DNA from: Dongia deserti
GTDB taxonomy: Bacteria > Pseudomonadota > Alphaproteobacteria > Dongiales > Dongiaceae
NCBI RefSeq assembly: GCF_003574735.1
Contig: NZ_QORW01000002.1
Span: 248,001-312,000 of the forward strand
DNA: 64,000 nt
Reading direction: 5' to 3'
The notes below the pieces were generated by a model that worked only from the letters and a program-made list of their open reading frames with translations, searched no databases and was not told where the DNA came from. Positions 1 through 8,234 of the stretch are shown piece after piece (the stretch's first letter is position 1; each line of letters starts with the position of its first letter). Made by a program: the position numbers and the translations under genes.

Positions 1-175
1 CGGAGCTTTGACGCAACTCGTCGGCCAGCAGATAGGATTCGTATCTGCTCCGCTGCGCCTCCGCGACCTTCTGCTGTTGCTCCGAGTAAAGTGTCCAAGA
101 AACGGCCAGAGAAGCCGCGGCAACGACGTTCAATGCGACGATGCCGACGCAGAGCCGCCGAATGGAAATGTGCAT
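1..175 (-). CDS. Methyl-accepting chemotaxis protein, N-terminal fragment (cut by window start)
   Basis: Reading the minus strand from the ATG at 175 gives 58 codons with no stop before the window edge. The protein begins with two arginines, then a hydrophobic segment (about residues 9-28) that would be the first transmembrane helix. It continues into a charged helical stretch rich in Gln, Glu and Arg that ends YLLADELRQSS. This pattern is typical of the start of alphaproteobacterial chemotaxis receptors, where the periplasmic sensing helix follows TM1. A GGGAG ribosome-binding site lies eight bases before the ATG. The signalling domain is outside the window, so the assignment rests on the N-terminus only. 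Confidence 0.6.
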   Translation of the reverse strand, partial: MHISIRRLCVGIVALNVVAAASLAVSWTLYSEQQQKVAEAQRSRYESYLLADELRQSS

Positions 176-493
176 GATGAGTGCTCCCACAAGGATTTTT
201 TTGACGTGATGCCGCGCAGCTTCGCCATGGCGCTCGAAGTTGCTCAGGTCGCGCACAGGGTAAGATATTTCGATGTGCTGCTTAATGCCGTGTTAAAACC
301 GCACGGTTCGTCACCATGCAAAAGCATGGCTATTCGGGAGTATGGGTTCGAGTACGAACCGGCGGCGAGCGGAATGGAATGTCACCCTACATTTCGCTGA
401 ATGCAGAAGCCACGGATCTGCCGCCTTCGGCCTCTTGTGCCGGGTCTCTCGATCAAGCGGTTCGAAGTGCGCAGTTCGCCGGTGAACGGCGGA
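176..493. other. Intergenic region without recognisable gene
   Basis: About 320 bases lie between the chemotaxis receptor start and the fragment scar. It should hold the receptor promoter on the minus strand. I see no convincing start codon with ribosome-binding site, no clear hairpin and no known operator. Confidence 0.5.
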
Positions 494-589
494 CTATGGC
501 GACAGCCAGCCGGCATAGACGGCGGCCTGGTAAGAGAAGTAGCCCGCGGCGGCGATCAGCAGCCCGCCGGCGATGCTTTCCGCCCAGAC
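494..589 (-). pseudogene. Possible C-terminal remnant of a membrane protein
   Basis: The minus strand reads a run ending AAGYFSYQAAVYAGWLSP and a TAG stop at 496-494. It has high GC at third codon positions and a hydrophobic Gly/Ala-rich segment before the stop, like the last helix of a membrane protein. No start codon fits. At about position 590 the codon-biased strand switches to plus, so this looks like a truncated gene end joined to unrelated sequence. The parent family is not recognised. Confidence 0.3.
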
Positions 590-730
590 AACAAACCCAT
601 CGAGCAGGCCGACGGCAGCTACAAGATCGCCGACGTGAAAGTCGATGGCCTCAGCCTCACCGACGCGCACGGCCAGGAATTTGCCTCCGTCATCAGCAAG
701 AACAGCGGCAGCGTGAGCGCCCTGATCTAG
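590..730 (+). pseudogene. Possible C-terminal remnant of an unknown protein
   Basis: From about 590 the plus frame reads a hydrophilic segment including QADGSYKIADVKVDG and FASVISKNSGSVSAL, ending at TAG 728-730. Nearly every codon ends in G or C, as in the real genes of this window. The reading frame stays open upstream to 401, but codon quality collapses before 590, so the true 5' end appears lost. It could also be a small intact gene with an unrecognised start. I do not recognise the family. Confidence 0.3.
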
Positions 731-844
731 GTAGTACTAAAGCGGAAGGTCAGGTAACTCGCCTTTTCCTCGCATCGATCGAATCGCAAGGGGCCGCGGA
801 ATGATCTGCGGGGCCCTTGCCGTTCCGCATCGTGCCGTCTGATT

Positions 845-1906
845 TCATCTGCGTTTGAACAGGCCGCGCATCCGCGCCAACAGTGAGCGATTGCGGTCTG
901 GTGGAGGCGCCGCAGTGAAAGAGTCGGCGTGGATGTCTCGCATCTCAACACCGCGCGACGTTGCAACAGCGGTCACTGCATCGACCATGGGCGGCGGCCC
1001 CGCAACGTAGAGCTTTGTGCCATCGAAGTGGGAAAAGTCTTCGGCGATCGCCTCATGCACGAGGCCGCTCCGTCTTCCGCCGGTGCGGCGCGCCTCGGAG
1101 AGCACAATTTCGAGCCGGAAGTTCGGATGCGCGGCGGCAAGGGCGCGAAGCTCTGGCTCGCAGTAGACGTCCCGCTCGTCGCGCACACCGAAGTAGCAGT
1201 GGATCATCCGATCTGATCCGCGAGCCAGCGCCGTACGTATAATTGACCGGATGGGAGCAAGGCCGGATCCGCCCGCCGCAACGATCATCGGGCCGGTATG
1301 CGTTTGCCGGAGGGTGGCGGTGCCGAACGGTCCTTCAAGGCCGATGGCGTCGCCAAGCCGCAACTGCTCGGCGATGTACCGGCTGGCCAGGCCTTCCGGC
1401 CTGCGACGAACATGGAACTCCAGCACCGGCTCGTCGGGCCGATTCGCCATGCTGTAGCTGCGGCCCGGCAGATCTCCAAAGTGCAGCAGGCAGTACTGCC
1501 CGGCTTCAAACGTCAAAGGACCATCGCTCACTTCAAGAAACAGCCGCCGTATGTCGTGGGTCGAATCTTCCAGTCCGACGACCACGGCGCTCGCGCGGCG
1601 GACAGGCACAAGTGCGGGGACCTCCACGTCGGCGAGCCAAGCTATGGTCACATCGCTCTTCGGCCAGCTCCGACACGGCAGTATGACGCGCTCGGCCCGC
1701 TCGGACGGCGTCAGGATCGCGGGATCTGCCGGTGGCTCCGAACGCACTTCGCCGGCTATCAGACGCGACTTGCAGGCGCCGCATTCACCGACGCGGCAGC
1801 TGTGCGGAAAGGGCACGCCCGCAGCCAAGGCGGCATCGAGGATGGTCCCCCTGCGCGCGGGAAGTTGAGTTCCGACCTGTTCGATGGTGATGGTGTGCAT
1901 CGACAT
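845..1906 (-). CDS. 2Fe-2S ferredoxin / FAD / NAD(P)H reductase
   Basis: The 353-residue protein is a one-piece electron-transfer reductase. Residues 1-90 form a plant-type 2Fe-2S ferredoxin domain with cysteines at about 37, 42, 45 and 78. An FAD-binding barrel follows with the RSYS motif near 149-152. An NAD(P)-binding domain starts at GGSGLAPIRS near 212 and has a CYFGVRD-type segment. This order (ferredoxin first) matches CDP-6-deoxyglucoseen reductase and oxygenase reductase components. It probably moves electrons from NAD(P)H to a partner. The ATG directly follows the TAG of the cytochrome gene at 1907, so the two are co-transcribed and the membrane cytochrome is the obvious candidate partner. 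A basic tail (about 12 residues) ends the protein. Confidence 0.85.
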   Translation of the reverse strand: MSMHTITIEQVGTQLPARRGTILDAALAAGVPFPHSCRVGECGACKSRLIAGEVRSEPPADPAILTPSERAERVILPCRSWPKSDVTIAWLADVEVPALVPVRRASAVVVGLEDSTHDIRRLFLEVSDGPLTFEAGQYCLLHFGDLPGRSYSMANRPDEPVLEFHVRRRPEGLASRYIAEQLRLGDAIGLEGPFGTATLRQTHTGPMIVAAGGSGLAPIRSIIRTALARGSDRMIHCYFGVRDERDVYCEPELRALAAAHPNFRLEIVLSEARRTGGRRSGLVHEAIAEDFSHFDGTKLYVAGPPPMVDAVTAVATSRGVEMRDIHADSFTAAPPPDRNRSLLARMRGLFKRR

Positions 1907-3661
1907 CTACTCCAGCTCCAGCGTGAGCGGATGAAGATGCTGTGTGTGCCGCGTCTGTGCATGATCAAACGCCACGACCCACAGATAGGTTTCACTCGTG
2001 ATCGCCTTGTCGAACTTCGATCCGGTATCGAGGCGGCGGACCACCTCGAGATGCCACCAGCCATCCCGCCATGTCCCGATACCGCGCACATCGCCACGAT
2101 CGCCCTCGAATGGCTTCTCGGTGACCACCGACGGCAACACGGTACCGACCGGATAAGTATCGGCCTCCTGCGAATAGGGCACCGTGTCGGACAGGTTCAT
2201 GAACCATCGGCCGAGATCGCTGACGCCCGGTTCGAGATCGCCTTTCTGAAGATCGGCGATCTGCGCCGGTTCCTTCGGCAAGTGCAGCGGCTGGACGAGC
2301 CCGTTCCCGAGCTTTTCCCAGTTCTGGATGAAGCCACCGGCGGTCTTTGGATCCTGGGTGTACCCGCCGGTATAGCGCTTGCCCTCCTCCGGCTCCATTG
2401 CTGGGCCGAAATAGTTATCATCCAGCTGCCCGAGCGGGCCGGTGCGCACGCTCTTCCAGTGCCAAACGTCGACGATGGAACTGTCCGACGTGAAGTGCAG
2501 GCCGCGTTCATGCGCCGGGCCAGGCTTGCCGGCGAGCGGCTGTTTGCCAAGGTGCGAACTGCCACCGCCGGCGATCTCCGGCGAGCCGGATAGCATGACG
2601 CCGAACTTGTCCTCATAGTAGTCGTTCTCGTCCTGAATGCCGTAGCGGCGTTCCAGGACCTTCCAACCCTCGGCCGTCTTTACCAGAGGCAGGTGCTTCT
2701 GGCTGCGGGTGGTATCAGGCCATTCGAACAGAAAGTAGGCATAGAGCCCATCGTGGACCGCGCGCACACGCACATCGGCCTCGCCGTTGGGGAAGTTGAT
2801 GCCCCGGACCGTATGCACTTCAACAGCTTCGAGAGCCTTCCAGGCATCGTCCGCTACCTGGCCATCGATCGTAGGCGCCGTTTCGACCCGCACGAGCTTC
2901 AATGTCTGAGGAGTGCTCCTGTCCAGGGCGACGAGCGCGGCTGCACCGCCGGCTCCCGTCGCCAAGGCGATTCCTCCCGCTGCCACATAGGTCAGCCGCG
3001 GCGTCAGGATCTTCAGCAGTTGGCGAACTCCTCCCATCACCAGCTGCAAAGCAATGTGGGCGACCGCATAGAGCACGATGCCCCACGCGGCAGCGCGGTG
3101 AATGGTGGTGACCAGGTCATGCGCAAGCAACGCGGAGTCGAGATACAGCAGGGTGCCCGTGGTCGCGGCGACACCAATCAGAACGAAGGCCATCCAGTAG
3201 AGGACGACGTTAACAGCCTGCCATCGCGCACGCCGGTCGGCGTTGGCAATTGCTTTCAGCCGCGCCGCGTCGACTGCAATGCGCGCCTGCAAGCGCGCCC
3301 GGATGAGAAACATCACATACGCCACCGCTATCAGCGACAATGCATATGCTGCCCATACGTGCCAGTGGCTCACCGATCCCTGGAGCCAGAGAGCATCCAG
3401 GGCACGCGCCCACGTGGAATCGATCGCGTCCGACGCAATTTGGAAGCCGGTGAGCAGGCTGATGACCAGGCTGATGATGAGCGCACCGTGCAACAGGGCA
3501 GTAGGTGCATCCGATCTCGCACGTAGGGTGCTCGTGTGACGATGAAGAGAGTTCTTTGTGGCGACGCCATCGACCATTACTCGAAGTCCAGTTGTGTTGC
3601 GGCCGAGGCAAATCAAGGACGCTCCATCGGTCGACGAACCGACAGATGTCTTGCGTGACAC
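1907..3661 (-). CDS. Membrane cytochrome b fused to ethylbenzene-dehydrogenase-type heme-binding domain
   Basis: The N-terminal third has about five hydrophobic segments (residues 53-75, 103-120, 149-173, 189-210, 223-246) with histidines in or beside helices (H58, H99/H101, H188, H202), as in cytochrome b561-type di-heme proteins. From about residue 255 to the end is a soluble domain that resembles the ethylbenzene dehydrogenase gamma subunit (EB-dh), opening with VETAPTIDGQVADDAWK; that family binds heme b in the periplasm. The protein probably links the quinone pool and a periplasmic or cytoplasmic electron carrier. The start is uncertain: GTG 3661 gives 584 residues, while an ATG at 3577 removes 28 residues before the first helix. 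It is followed immediately by the ferredoxin-reductase gene. No molybdenum catalytic subunit is nearby. Confidence 0.75.
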   Translation of the reverse strand: MSRKTSVGSSTDGASLICLGRNTTGLRVMVDGVATKNSLHRHTSTLRARSDAPTALLHGALIISLVISLLTGFQIASDAIDSTWARALDALWLQGSVSHWHVWAAYALSLIAVAYVMFLIRARLQARIAVDAARLKAIANADRRARWQAVNVVLYWMAFVLIGVAATTGTLLYLDSALLAHDLVTTIHRAAAWGIVLYAVAHIALQLVMGGVRQLLKILTPRLTYVAAGGIALATGAGGAAALVALDRSTPQTLKLVRVETAPTIDGQVADDAWKALEAVEVHTVRGINFPNGEADVRVRAVHDGLYAYFLFEWPDTTRSQKHLPLVKTAEGWKVLERRYGIQDENDYYEDKFGVMLSGSPEIAGGGSSHLGKQPLAGKPGPAHERGLHFTSDSSIVDVWHWKSVRTGPLGQLDDNYFGPAMEPEEGKRYTGGYTQDPKTAGGFIQNWEKLGNGLVQPLHLPKEPAQIADLQKGDLEPGVSDLGRWFMNLSDTVPYSQEADTYPVGTVLPSVVTEKPFEGDRGDVRGIGTWRDGWWHLEVVRRLDTGSKFDKAITSETYLWVVAFDHAQTRHTQHLHPLTLELE

Positions 3662-3994
3662 GCCTGATGTGGGACGCGAGCCCCGGCCTGTGTTGCGTGG
3701 TTTCTTGGTTTGGGCCGGAGACTGACAGCTGGCGTGTGATTTGTACGAAACAAAGAAGTGAGGATGCCGTGAACAGCGATGATATTTTGAATCTCGCTCG
3801 AGACTATGTATGAAACGCGCCGCGCATATGCCGAAAGACTTAAATCGCAGGTATCAATTTCGCGGCCGTTTCATCGCGGCGATCGTCCCCTGCACGATGA
3901 TCGGACGTTCGAGATGCGACAATCCGCCTCGCCTGCATATGTGCGGTCGCGGTCAGCTTCGCTGCGCCGCTTTCAACCGGCCGTCGCCCGAAAC
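3662..3994. other. Intergenic region upstream of the cytochrome gene
   Basis: About 330 bases separate the gabT terminator from the cytochrome start. Open frames crossing it lack ribosome-binding sites and good codon use. The part near 3740-3830 is noticeably more AT-rich and may carry the promoter for the minus-strand redox pair. No operator is recognised. Confidence 0.4.
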
Positions 3995-4023
3995 GAAAAA
4001 GAGGCCGCGAAACCCCCGCGGCC
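3995..4023 (-). terminator. Rho-independent terminator of gabT
   Basis: GGCCGCG (4003-4009) pairs perfectly with CGCGGCC (4017-4023) across a 7-base loop. Read on the minus strand, the stem is followed by TCTTTTT. It lies just downstream of the gabT stop codon at 4052. Confidence 0.8.
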
Positions 4024-4051
4024 CCTTCGATCTCTTCGAACGCAGCGAGCG

Positions 4052-5353
4052 TCAGGCCGCCTTGGCCGAAGCCTCCAGCACCTGCCCGATGGTCTTCTCG
4101 AGAATGTCGAAGCCTTCCTCGATGATGGCGTCCGGCGCCGTGAGCGGCATCAGGAAACGCAGCACATTGGCATTGACGCCGCAGGAGAGCAGCACCAGGC
4201 CGTTCTCGCCGGCCTTGTTCACAACCTGCTTGGTCAGGTCCGCGTCCGGGGTGCCATCCTTGGTGACGAGCTCGCACGCCACCATGGCGCCGAGGCCGCG
4301 GATATCACCGATGCGGTTGCCGAAGGAGTTGCGCCTCTTCATTTCTGTCAGGCGCTCGATCATGCGCTTGCCGATGACGTTAGCGCGCTCGACCAGCTTC
4401 TCCTCTTCCATCACGTCGAGCACGGCGTTGGCCGCGGCGCAGCCGACCGGCGAGCCGCCATAGGTGCCGCCGAGACCGCCGGCCGCCGGCGCGTCCATGA
4501 TCTCAGCCTTGCCGGTGACGGCCGAGAGCGGGAAGCCGCCGGCCAGACTCTTCGCCATGGTGATGAGGTCGGGCGCGATGCCGGAATGCTCGATCGCAAA
4601 CATCTTCCCTGTGCGCGCGAAGCCGGTCTGGATCTCGTCGGCGATCAGGACAATGCCGTGCTTGTTGCAGATCTCGCGCAGCGCCCGCAGCAGCTCGAAC
4701 GGAACGATGTTGAAGCCGCCCTCGCCCTGCACCGGCTCGATAATGATGGCGGCCACGTTCTCCGGCCCGACATCGGCCTTGAACAGGGTCTCCAGCGCCT
4801 TCAGCGATTTCTGCCAGCCGTCCTTCTCGCCGGTCTCGGGGAACGGCACATGATAGACATCGGTCGGGAACGGACCGAAGCCCACCTTGTAGGGTTGGTA
4901 CTTGCCGGTCAGCGCCATGCCCATCAGCGTGCGCCCGTGGAACGCGCCGGAGAAGGCGATGACCGCCGCGCGCTTGGTATAGGCGCGCGCGATCTTGACC
5001 GCGTTCTCGACCGCTTCCGCGCCGGTCGTGAGGAAGATTGTCTTCTTCGGGAAGTTTCCCGGCACCAGATCGTTCAGCCGCTCGGCCAGACGGATATACT
5101 GCTCGTACGGGTTCACCTGGAAGCAGGTGTGCGTGAACTTGTCGAGCTGGTCCTTCACCGCCGCCACCACCTTCGGATGGCAATGGCCGGTGTTGAGCAC
5201 CGCGATGCCGCCGGCGAAGTCGATCAGACGTCGGCCTTCGACGTCCACGATCTCGGCGTTCGACGCGCGCTCGGCATAGATCGCGTAGGCGTTGCCCACG
5301 CCGCGGGGCACCGCGGCCATGCGGCGCTGGTGCAGACTGGCATTGCTGGTCAT
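4052..5353 (-). CDS. gabT: 4-aminobutyrate aminotransferase (class III PLP aminotransferase)
   Basis: The enzyme moves the amino group of GABA to 2-oxoglutarate, giving succinate semialdehyde and glutamate, with pyridoxal phosphate. The 433-residue chain has the expected landmarks: TTGAEAVENAVKIAR (about 109-123), AFHGRTLMGMALTG (137-150), the cofactor aspartate in IADEIQTGF (near 239) and the Schiff-base lysine in TMAKSLAGG (K268). The reading frame is open further upstream, but the ATG at 5353 is preferred because GAAGGGG lies seven bases before it and residue alignment begins here. A strong terminator follows. No succinate-semialdehyde dehydrogenase gene is adjacent. A related omega-amino acid could be the real substrate. 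Confidence 0.9.
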   Translation of the reverse strand: MTSNASLHQRRMAAVPRGVGNAYAIYAERASNAEIVDVEGRRLIDFAGGIAVLNTGHCHPKVVAAVKDQLDKFTHTCFQVNPYEQYIRLAERLNDLVPGNFPKKTIFLTTGAEAVENAVKIARAYTKRAAVIAFSGAFHGRTLMGMALTGKYQPYKVGFGPFPTDVYHVPFPETGEKDGWQKSLKALETLFKADVGPENVAAIIIEPVQGEGGFNIVPFELLRALREICNKHGIVLIADEIQTGFARTGKMFAIEHSGIAPDLITMAKSLAGGFPLSAVTGKAEIMDAPAAGGLGGTYGGSPVGCAAANAVLDVMEEEKLVERANVIGKRMIERLTEMKRRNSFGNRIGDIRGLGAMVACELVTKDGTPDADLTKQVVNKAGENGLVLLSCGVNANVLRFLMPLTAPDAIIEEGFDILEKTIGQVLEASAKAA

Positions 5354-5540
5354 GCTCGACCCCTTCATGTCCCTGACGACGAAAGGCCGGGAAGAGCACC
5401 CGGCCGAAACCGGCGCCACTATATCAGGTGAAGTCGCGCTGAACAGCAGAAGGCGTGGGGCCAGCCGCGACTTGCGCCGCAGCCGGTTTCCCACGCCGAT
5501 TCAAGAGTTTAGTAACAGGTTTGCGGACCGCCGATGACTG

Positions 5541-6086
5541 CTATGCGGCCGCCACCAGACGCGCTGCGACGCCTTCGCCGTCGAGCACAGCGGCAACCGC
5601 GTGCACCACGGCGGCAATGCGCACCGCGGCCTGGATCTGCTCCGCACCCAGGCCCGCCTTGCGCAGCTCATGATCATGAGACTCGATGCACATGCCGCAG
5701 CCATTCACCGCCGACACGGCAAGCGACCACAGCTCGAAATCGGCCTTCTCCACGCCGGGATTGGCCATCACGTTCATGCGCAGGCGTGCCGGCATCTTCT
5801 TGTAGTCACCGCCCGCCAGATGGGTGAAGCGGTAGTAGATGTTGTTCATGCCCATGATCGCGGCCGCAGCCTTCGCGGCGTTGAGCGCCGCAGGCTCCAG
5901 CTTGCCGGCGAACTCATCGTTGATCGCCGCGATCACCTGCGGCTGGCGCGAGGCCAGCGCCGACACGATGAAGGTGCCGGCCAGCTGCTGCTGGGTGAGC
6001 GTGGTCTCGCCGGCGAGGCTCGACAGGTTCAGCTTCAGGTCCTTGGCGTACTCCGGCAGCAAGGACTTCAGGGATTCGAGTGACAT
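5541..6086 (-). CDS. ahpD: Alkylhydroperoxidase AhpD
   Basis: The 181-residue protein belongs to the AhpD/carboxymuconolactone-decarboxylase fold. It carries the CxxC redox centre with its following histidine in [13 protein letters not shown] (C130, C133). AhpD reduces oxidised AhpC, taking electrons through a lipoyl-protein relay in the mycobacterial system, and has weak peroxidase activity itself. It lies 75 bases after ahpC in the same direction, and no AhpF-type reductase is present, so AhpD is the likely partner of this AhpC. An in-frame GTG at 6095 is rejected because it sits against the AAAGG ribosome-binding site; the ATG at 6086 has proper spacing. Confidence 0.92.
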   Translation of the reverse strand: MSLESLKSLLPEYAKDLKLNLSSLAGETTLTQQQLAGTFIVSALASRQPQVIAAINDEFAGKLEPAALNAAKAAAAIMGMNNIYYRFTHLAGGDYKKMPARLRMNVMANPGVEKADFELWSLAVSAVNGCGMCIESHDHELRKAGLGAEQIQAAVRIAAVVHAVAAVLDGEGVAARLVAAA

Positions 6087-6100
6087 GGAAATCACCTTTC

Positions 6101-6120
6101 AAAAAGGGCCGCTGCGGCCC
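6101..6120 (-). terminator. Hairpin with T-run between ahpC and ahpD
   Basis: On the minus strand GGGCCG-CAG-CGGCCC is followed by TTTTT. It has the form of an intrinsic terminator but lies inside the ahpC-ahpD pair, 14 bases before the ahpD start. It probably lets only part of the ahpC transcripts continue into ahpD. Confidence 0.65.
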
Positions 6121-6161
6121 CGGGAATCAAAATGAGCCGCGGCGGGATTGATGAACCGCGC

Positions 6162-6701
6162 TTAGGCGGCCTTCAGGACATCCTGGCCCTTCTGCCAGTT
6201 GCAGGGGCACAACTCATCCGTCTGCAGGGCGTCGAGCACGCGCAGGACTTCCTGTGTATTGCGGCCGACGTTGAGGTCGGTCACCGACGCGAAGCGGATG
6301 ATGCCGTCCGGATCGACGATGTAGGTCGCGCGCATCGCGACACCCTCGTTCTTGTCGAGGATGCCAAGCGCCGCGCTCAGTTCGCGCTTGATGTCGGCCA
6401 GCATCGGGAACGGCAGGTCCTTCAGGTCCGCGTGGTTCTGGCGCCAGGCCAAGTGCACGAACTCGCTGTCGATCGAGACGCCATAGACCACGGCGTCGCG
6501 GTCGTTGAAGTCGCCGTTCAGCTTGCCGAACGACGCGATCTCGGTCGGGCACACGAAGGTGAAGTCCTTCGGCCAGAAGAACACGATCTTCCACTTGCCC
6601 TTGTTGCTCTGATCGGTGATGCGCTCGAAGGCCTTGGCCGGGTCGATATCGACCACCGCGTTCAGATCGAAGGATGGAAACTTGTCTCCAACAGTCAACA
6701 T
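6162..6701 (-). CDS. ahpC: Peroxiredoxin AhpC
   Basis: The 179-residue 2-Cys peroxiredoxin reduces hydrogen peroxide, organic hydroperoxides and probably peroxynitrite. The peroxidatic cysteine is C51 in FTFVCPTE. The C-terminal resolving region has two cysteines, ELCPCNW (C165, C167), the arrangement seen in mycobacterial AhpC, which works with AhpD. The ATG at 6701 is preceded by a purine-rich GGAGAGAGAG ribosome-binding site. The gene is divergent from oxyR across a 115-base region and is presumably activated by it. ahpD follows after a leaky terminator. Confidence 0.95.
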   Translation of the reverse strand: MLTVGDKFPSFDLNAVVDIDPAKAFERITDQSNKGKWKIVFFWPKDFTFVCPTEIASFGKLNGDFNDRDAVVYGVSIDSEFVHLAWRQNHADLKDLPFPMLADIKRELSAALGILDKNEGVAMRATYIVDPDGIIRFASVTDLNVGRNTQEVLRVLDALQTDELCPCNWQKGQDVLKAA

Positions 6702-6794
6702 AATGCTCTCTCTCCAATAAACGTCGTTGCGGATTGGCCTTGAACGGCTCTCCCACGACGGAAAATGGGGGATTTCGCATTTGCAGTAAAATGA

Positions 6795-6814
6795 ATTAAT
6801 CCTATTATATTAAT
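6795..6814. promoter_or_regulatory. AT-rich repeat between ahpC and oxyR, probable OxyR operator region
   Basis: ATTAAT occurs at 6795-6800 and again at 6809-6814, an imperfect LysR-type dyad in an otherwise GC-rich sequence. It abuts the oxyR start at 6817 and lies about 95 bases upstream of ahpC. Its location fits autoregulation of oxyR and activation of ahpC. It does not match the long E. coli OxyR consensus closely. Confidence 0.5.
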
Positions 6815-6816
6815 CG

Positions 6817-7743
6817 ATGAGTTCGATCGTGCATTTGCCCAGCTTGAAGCAGCTCCGCTACCTGGTGGCGCTGGAGGAGCACCGCCATTTCGGCCGGGCC
6901 GCCGCGTCCTGCTTCGTCTCGCAATCGACCCTGAGCGCCGGTCTGAAGGAGCTGGAAACGACCCTGGATGCCGAGCTGGTGGAGCGCAACAACCGCACTG
7001 TGGTGTTCACGGCGCTTGGCCTTGAGGTGGCGCAGCGCGCCAGGCGCGTGCTGCGCGAAGCGGAGGAGCTGGCCGAGCTAGCGGCCAAAGGCAAGGAGCC
7101 ACTGAGCGGGCGCCTGCGCCTCGGCGTCATTCCGACCATCGCGCCCTATCTGCTGCCCAAGACCCTGCCTCATTTGCGCAAGGCCTACCCGAAGCTGCAG
7201 CTCTATTTGACGGAGGATCAGACCGCGCGCCTGCTGGCACTACTGGAGGACGGCACGCTCGATCTGGTGCTGATGGCCCTGCCCTACCACGCGGCCGACC
7301 TCGAGACCCTCGCCTTGTTCAAGGACGGGTTCCATCTGGTCACCCGCAAGGACGATCCGCTGGCCCAGAAAAAGACCGTGACGACGTCCGATCTGAAAGA
7401 GTCCAACCTGCTGCTGCTCGCCGAGGGCCATTGCCTGCGCGAGCATGCCTTGGCGGCGTGCCGTCTGCCGCAGGCCGACAGCGGCGGCTTTGCCGGCGCC
7501 AGCCTCAACACGCTGGTGGAGATGGTGGCGGGCGGTCTCGGCGTGACGCTGCTGCCGGATATGGCAATGCCGACGCACGTGCCGAAATCGGGCGAGCTGG
7601 TGGCGCGGCCCTTCGACCGTTCGGGCGCGGGCCGTCAGATCGGCCTGGCGTGGCGCACGACATCGAGTCGCGGGGCCGAATTCAAGGAATTCGGCGCCGC
7701 CCTGACCAAGGCCGCACGTTCGGCGGGAATCACCACCACCTAG
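6817..7743 (+). CDS. oxyR: Peroxide-sensing LysR-type regulator OxyR
   Basis: The 308-residue protein has an N-terminal winged helix-turn-helix (about residues 7-65, including HFGRAAASCFVSQSTLS) and a C-terminal sensor domain. Two cysteines in EGHCLREHALAAC (C206 and C215) have the nine-residue spacing of the redox-active pair in E. coli OxyR (C199/C208). They would form a disulfide on contact with hydrogen peroxide and switch the protein to an activator. It is divergent from ahpC. No ribosome-binding site precedes the ATG at 6817, so translation may be leaderless, or may start at GTG 6829, which keeps the full DNA-binding domain. Confidence 0.92.
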   Translation: MSSIVHLPSLKQLRYLVALEEHRHFGRAAASCFVSQSTLSAGLKELETTLDAELVERNNRTVVFTALGLEVAQRARRVLREAEELAELAAKGKEPLSGRLRLGVIPTIAPYLLPKTLPHLRKAYPKLQLYLTEDQTARLLALLEDGTLDLVLMALPYHAADLETLALFKDGFHLVTRKDDPLAQKKTVTTSDLKESNLLLLAEGHCLREHALAACRLPQADSGGFAGASLNTLVEMVAGGLGVTLLPDMAMPTHVPKSGELVARPFDRSGAGRQIGLAWRTTSSRGAEFKEFGAALTKAARSAGITTT

Positions 7744-7762
7744 AGCACATGCGCCGTCGCCG

Positions 7763-8067
7763 ATGACGCTACTGCTGGAATATCGACACGACGCGCTAGC
7801 GCCGCCGTGGTCTTCGACGACGACGGCAAGACCGCCTACGCTTATCTGAAGCTCGGCGAAACGATCGTAGCGGACGTGTGGCTCTATAACGTCGTCGATA
7901 TCCCGCGGACTCCGGAGTGGCAAGAGGTCGGCGCGCGGGAGAAGATGCCCTTTGCAAATCCGGCGGGCTTTGCTCGTGTGGAGCCGTTTGAGCCCATCAA
8001 TGATCCGGATGACATCGACTTGGATTGGCAGGCCCCACAGGTCTCCGGCGGGTCACGATCTTCTTGA
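7763..8067 (+). pseudogene. Frameshifted small gene resembling DUF2251
   Basis: From the ATG at 7763 the frame reads MTLLLEYRHDALAPP and then loses sense. The next frame picks up at about 7804 with VVFDDDGKTAYAYLKLGE, VADVWLYN, MPFANPAGF and a Pro/Asp-rich end at 8067. Joined, the two parts look like one 100-residue protein with the VF(E/D)DDG-T-Y-Y start of the DUF2251 family. A single base missing between about 7796 and 7806 explains the break. Alternatively the gene starts at GTG 7807 and is complete at 86 residues. Function is unknown. It follows oxyR by 19 bases on the same strand. Confidence 0.4.
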
Positions 8068-8234
8068 GAGGTGAACGGCACGCCGTGCTGCGCCCTGGCG
8101 CAAAGCCCGGCTGGTGTCGACTCGCAGCAGCAGTGGGTCCGTTGGCGAGACCGCTCGAGGACGAGGATGCAGAATAGTCGTTCCGCTCAGCTCGACCTTG
8201 ATGGAGCCGCACAGTCGATGGGGCTTGCGACGGG

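Noticed and set aside
1298-2593. 431-codon plus-strand frame
   Set aside because: Antisense across the reductase-cytochrome pair, both of which have clear domains.
3806-5431. 541-codon plus-strand frame
   Set aside because: It is antisense to gabT, whose minus-strand product is clearly a PLP aminotransferase. The plus frame is Arg/His/Asp-rich with no family match.
8068-8234. Open frames on both strands between the DUF2251-like gene and the small orphan gene
   Set aside because: No ribosome-binding site, no consistent codon bias and no recognisable protein.
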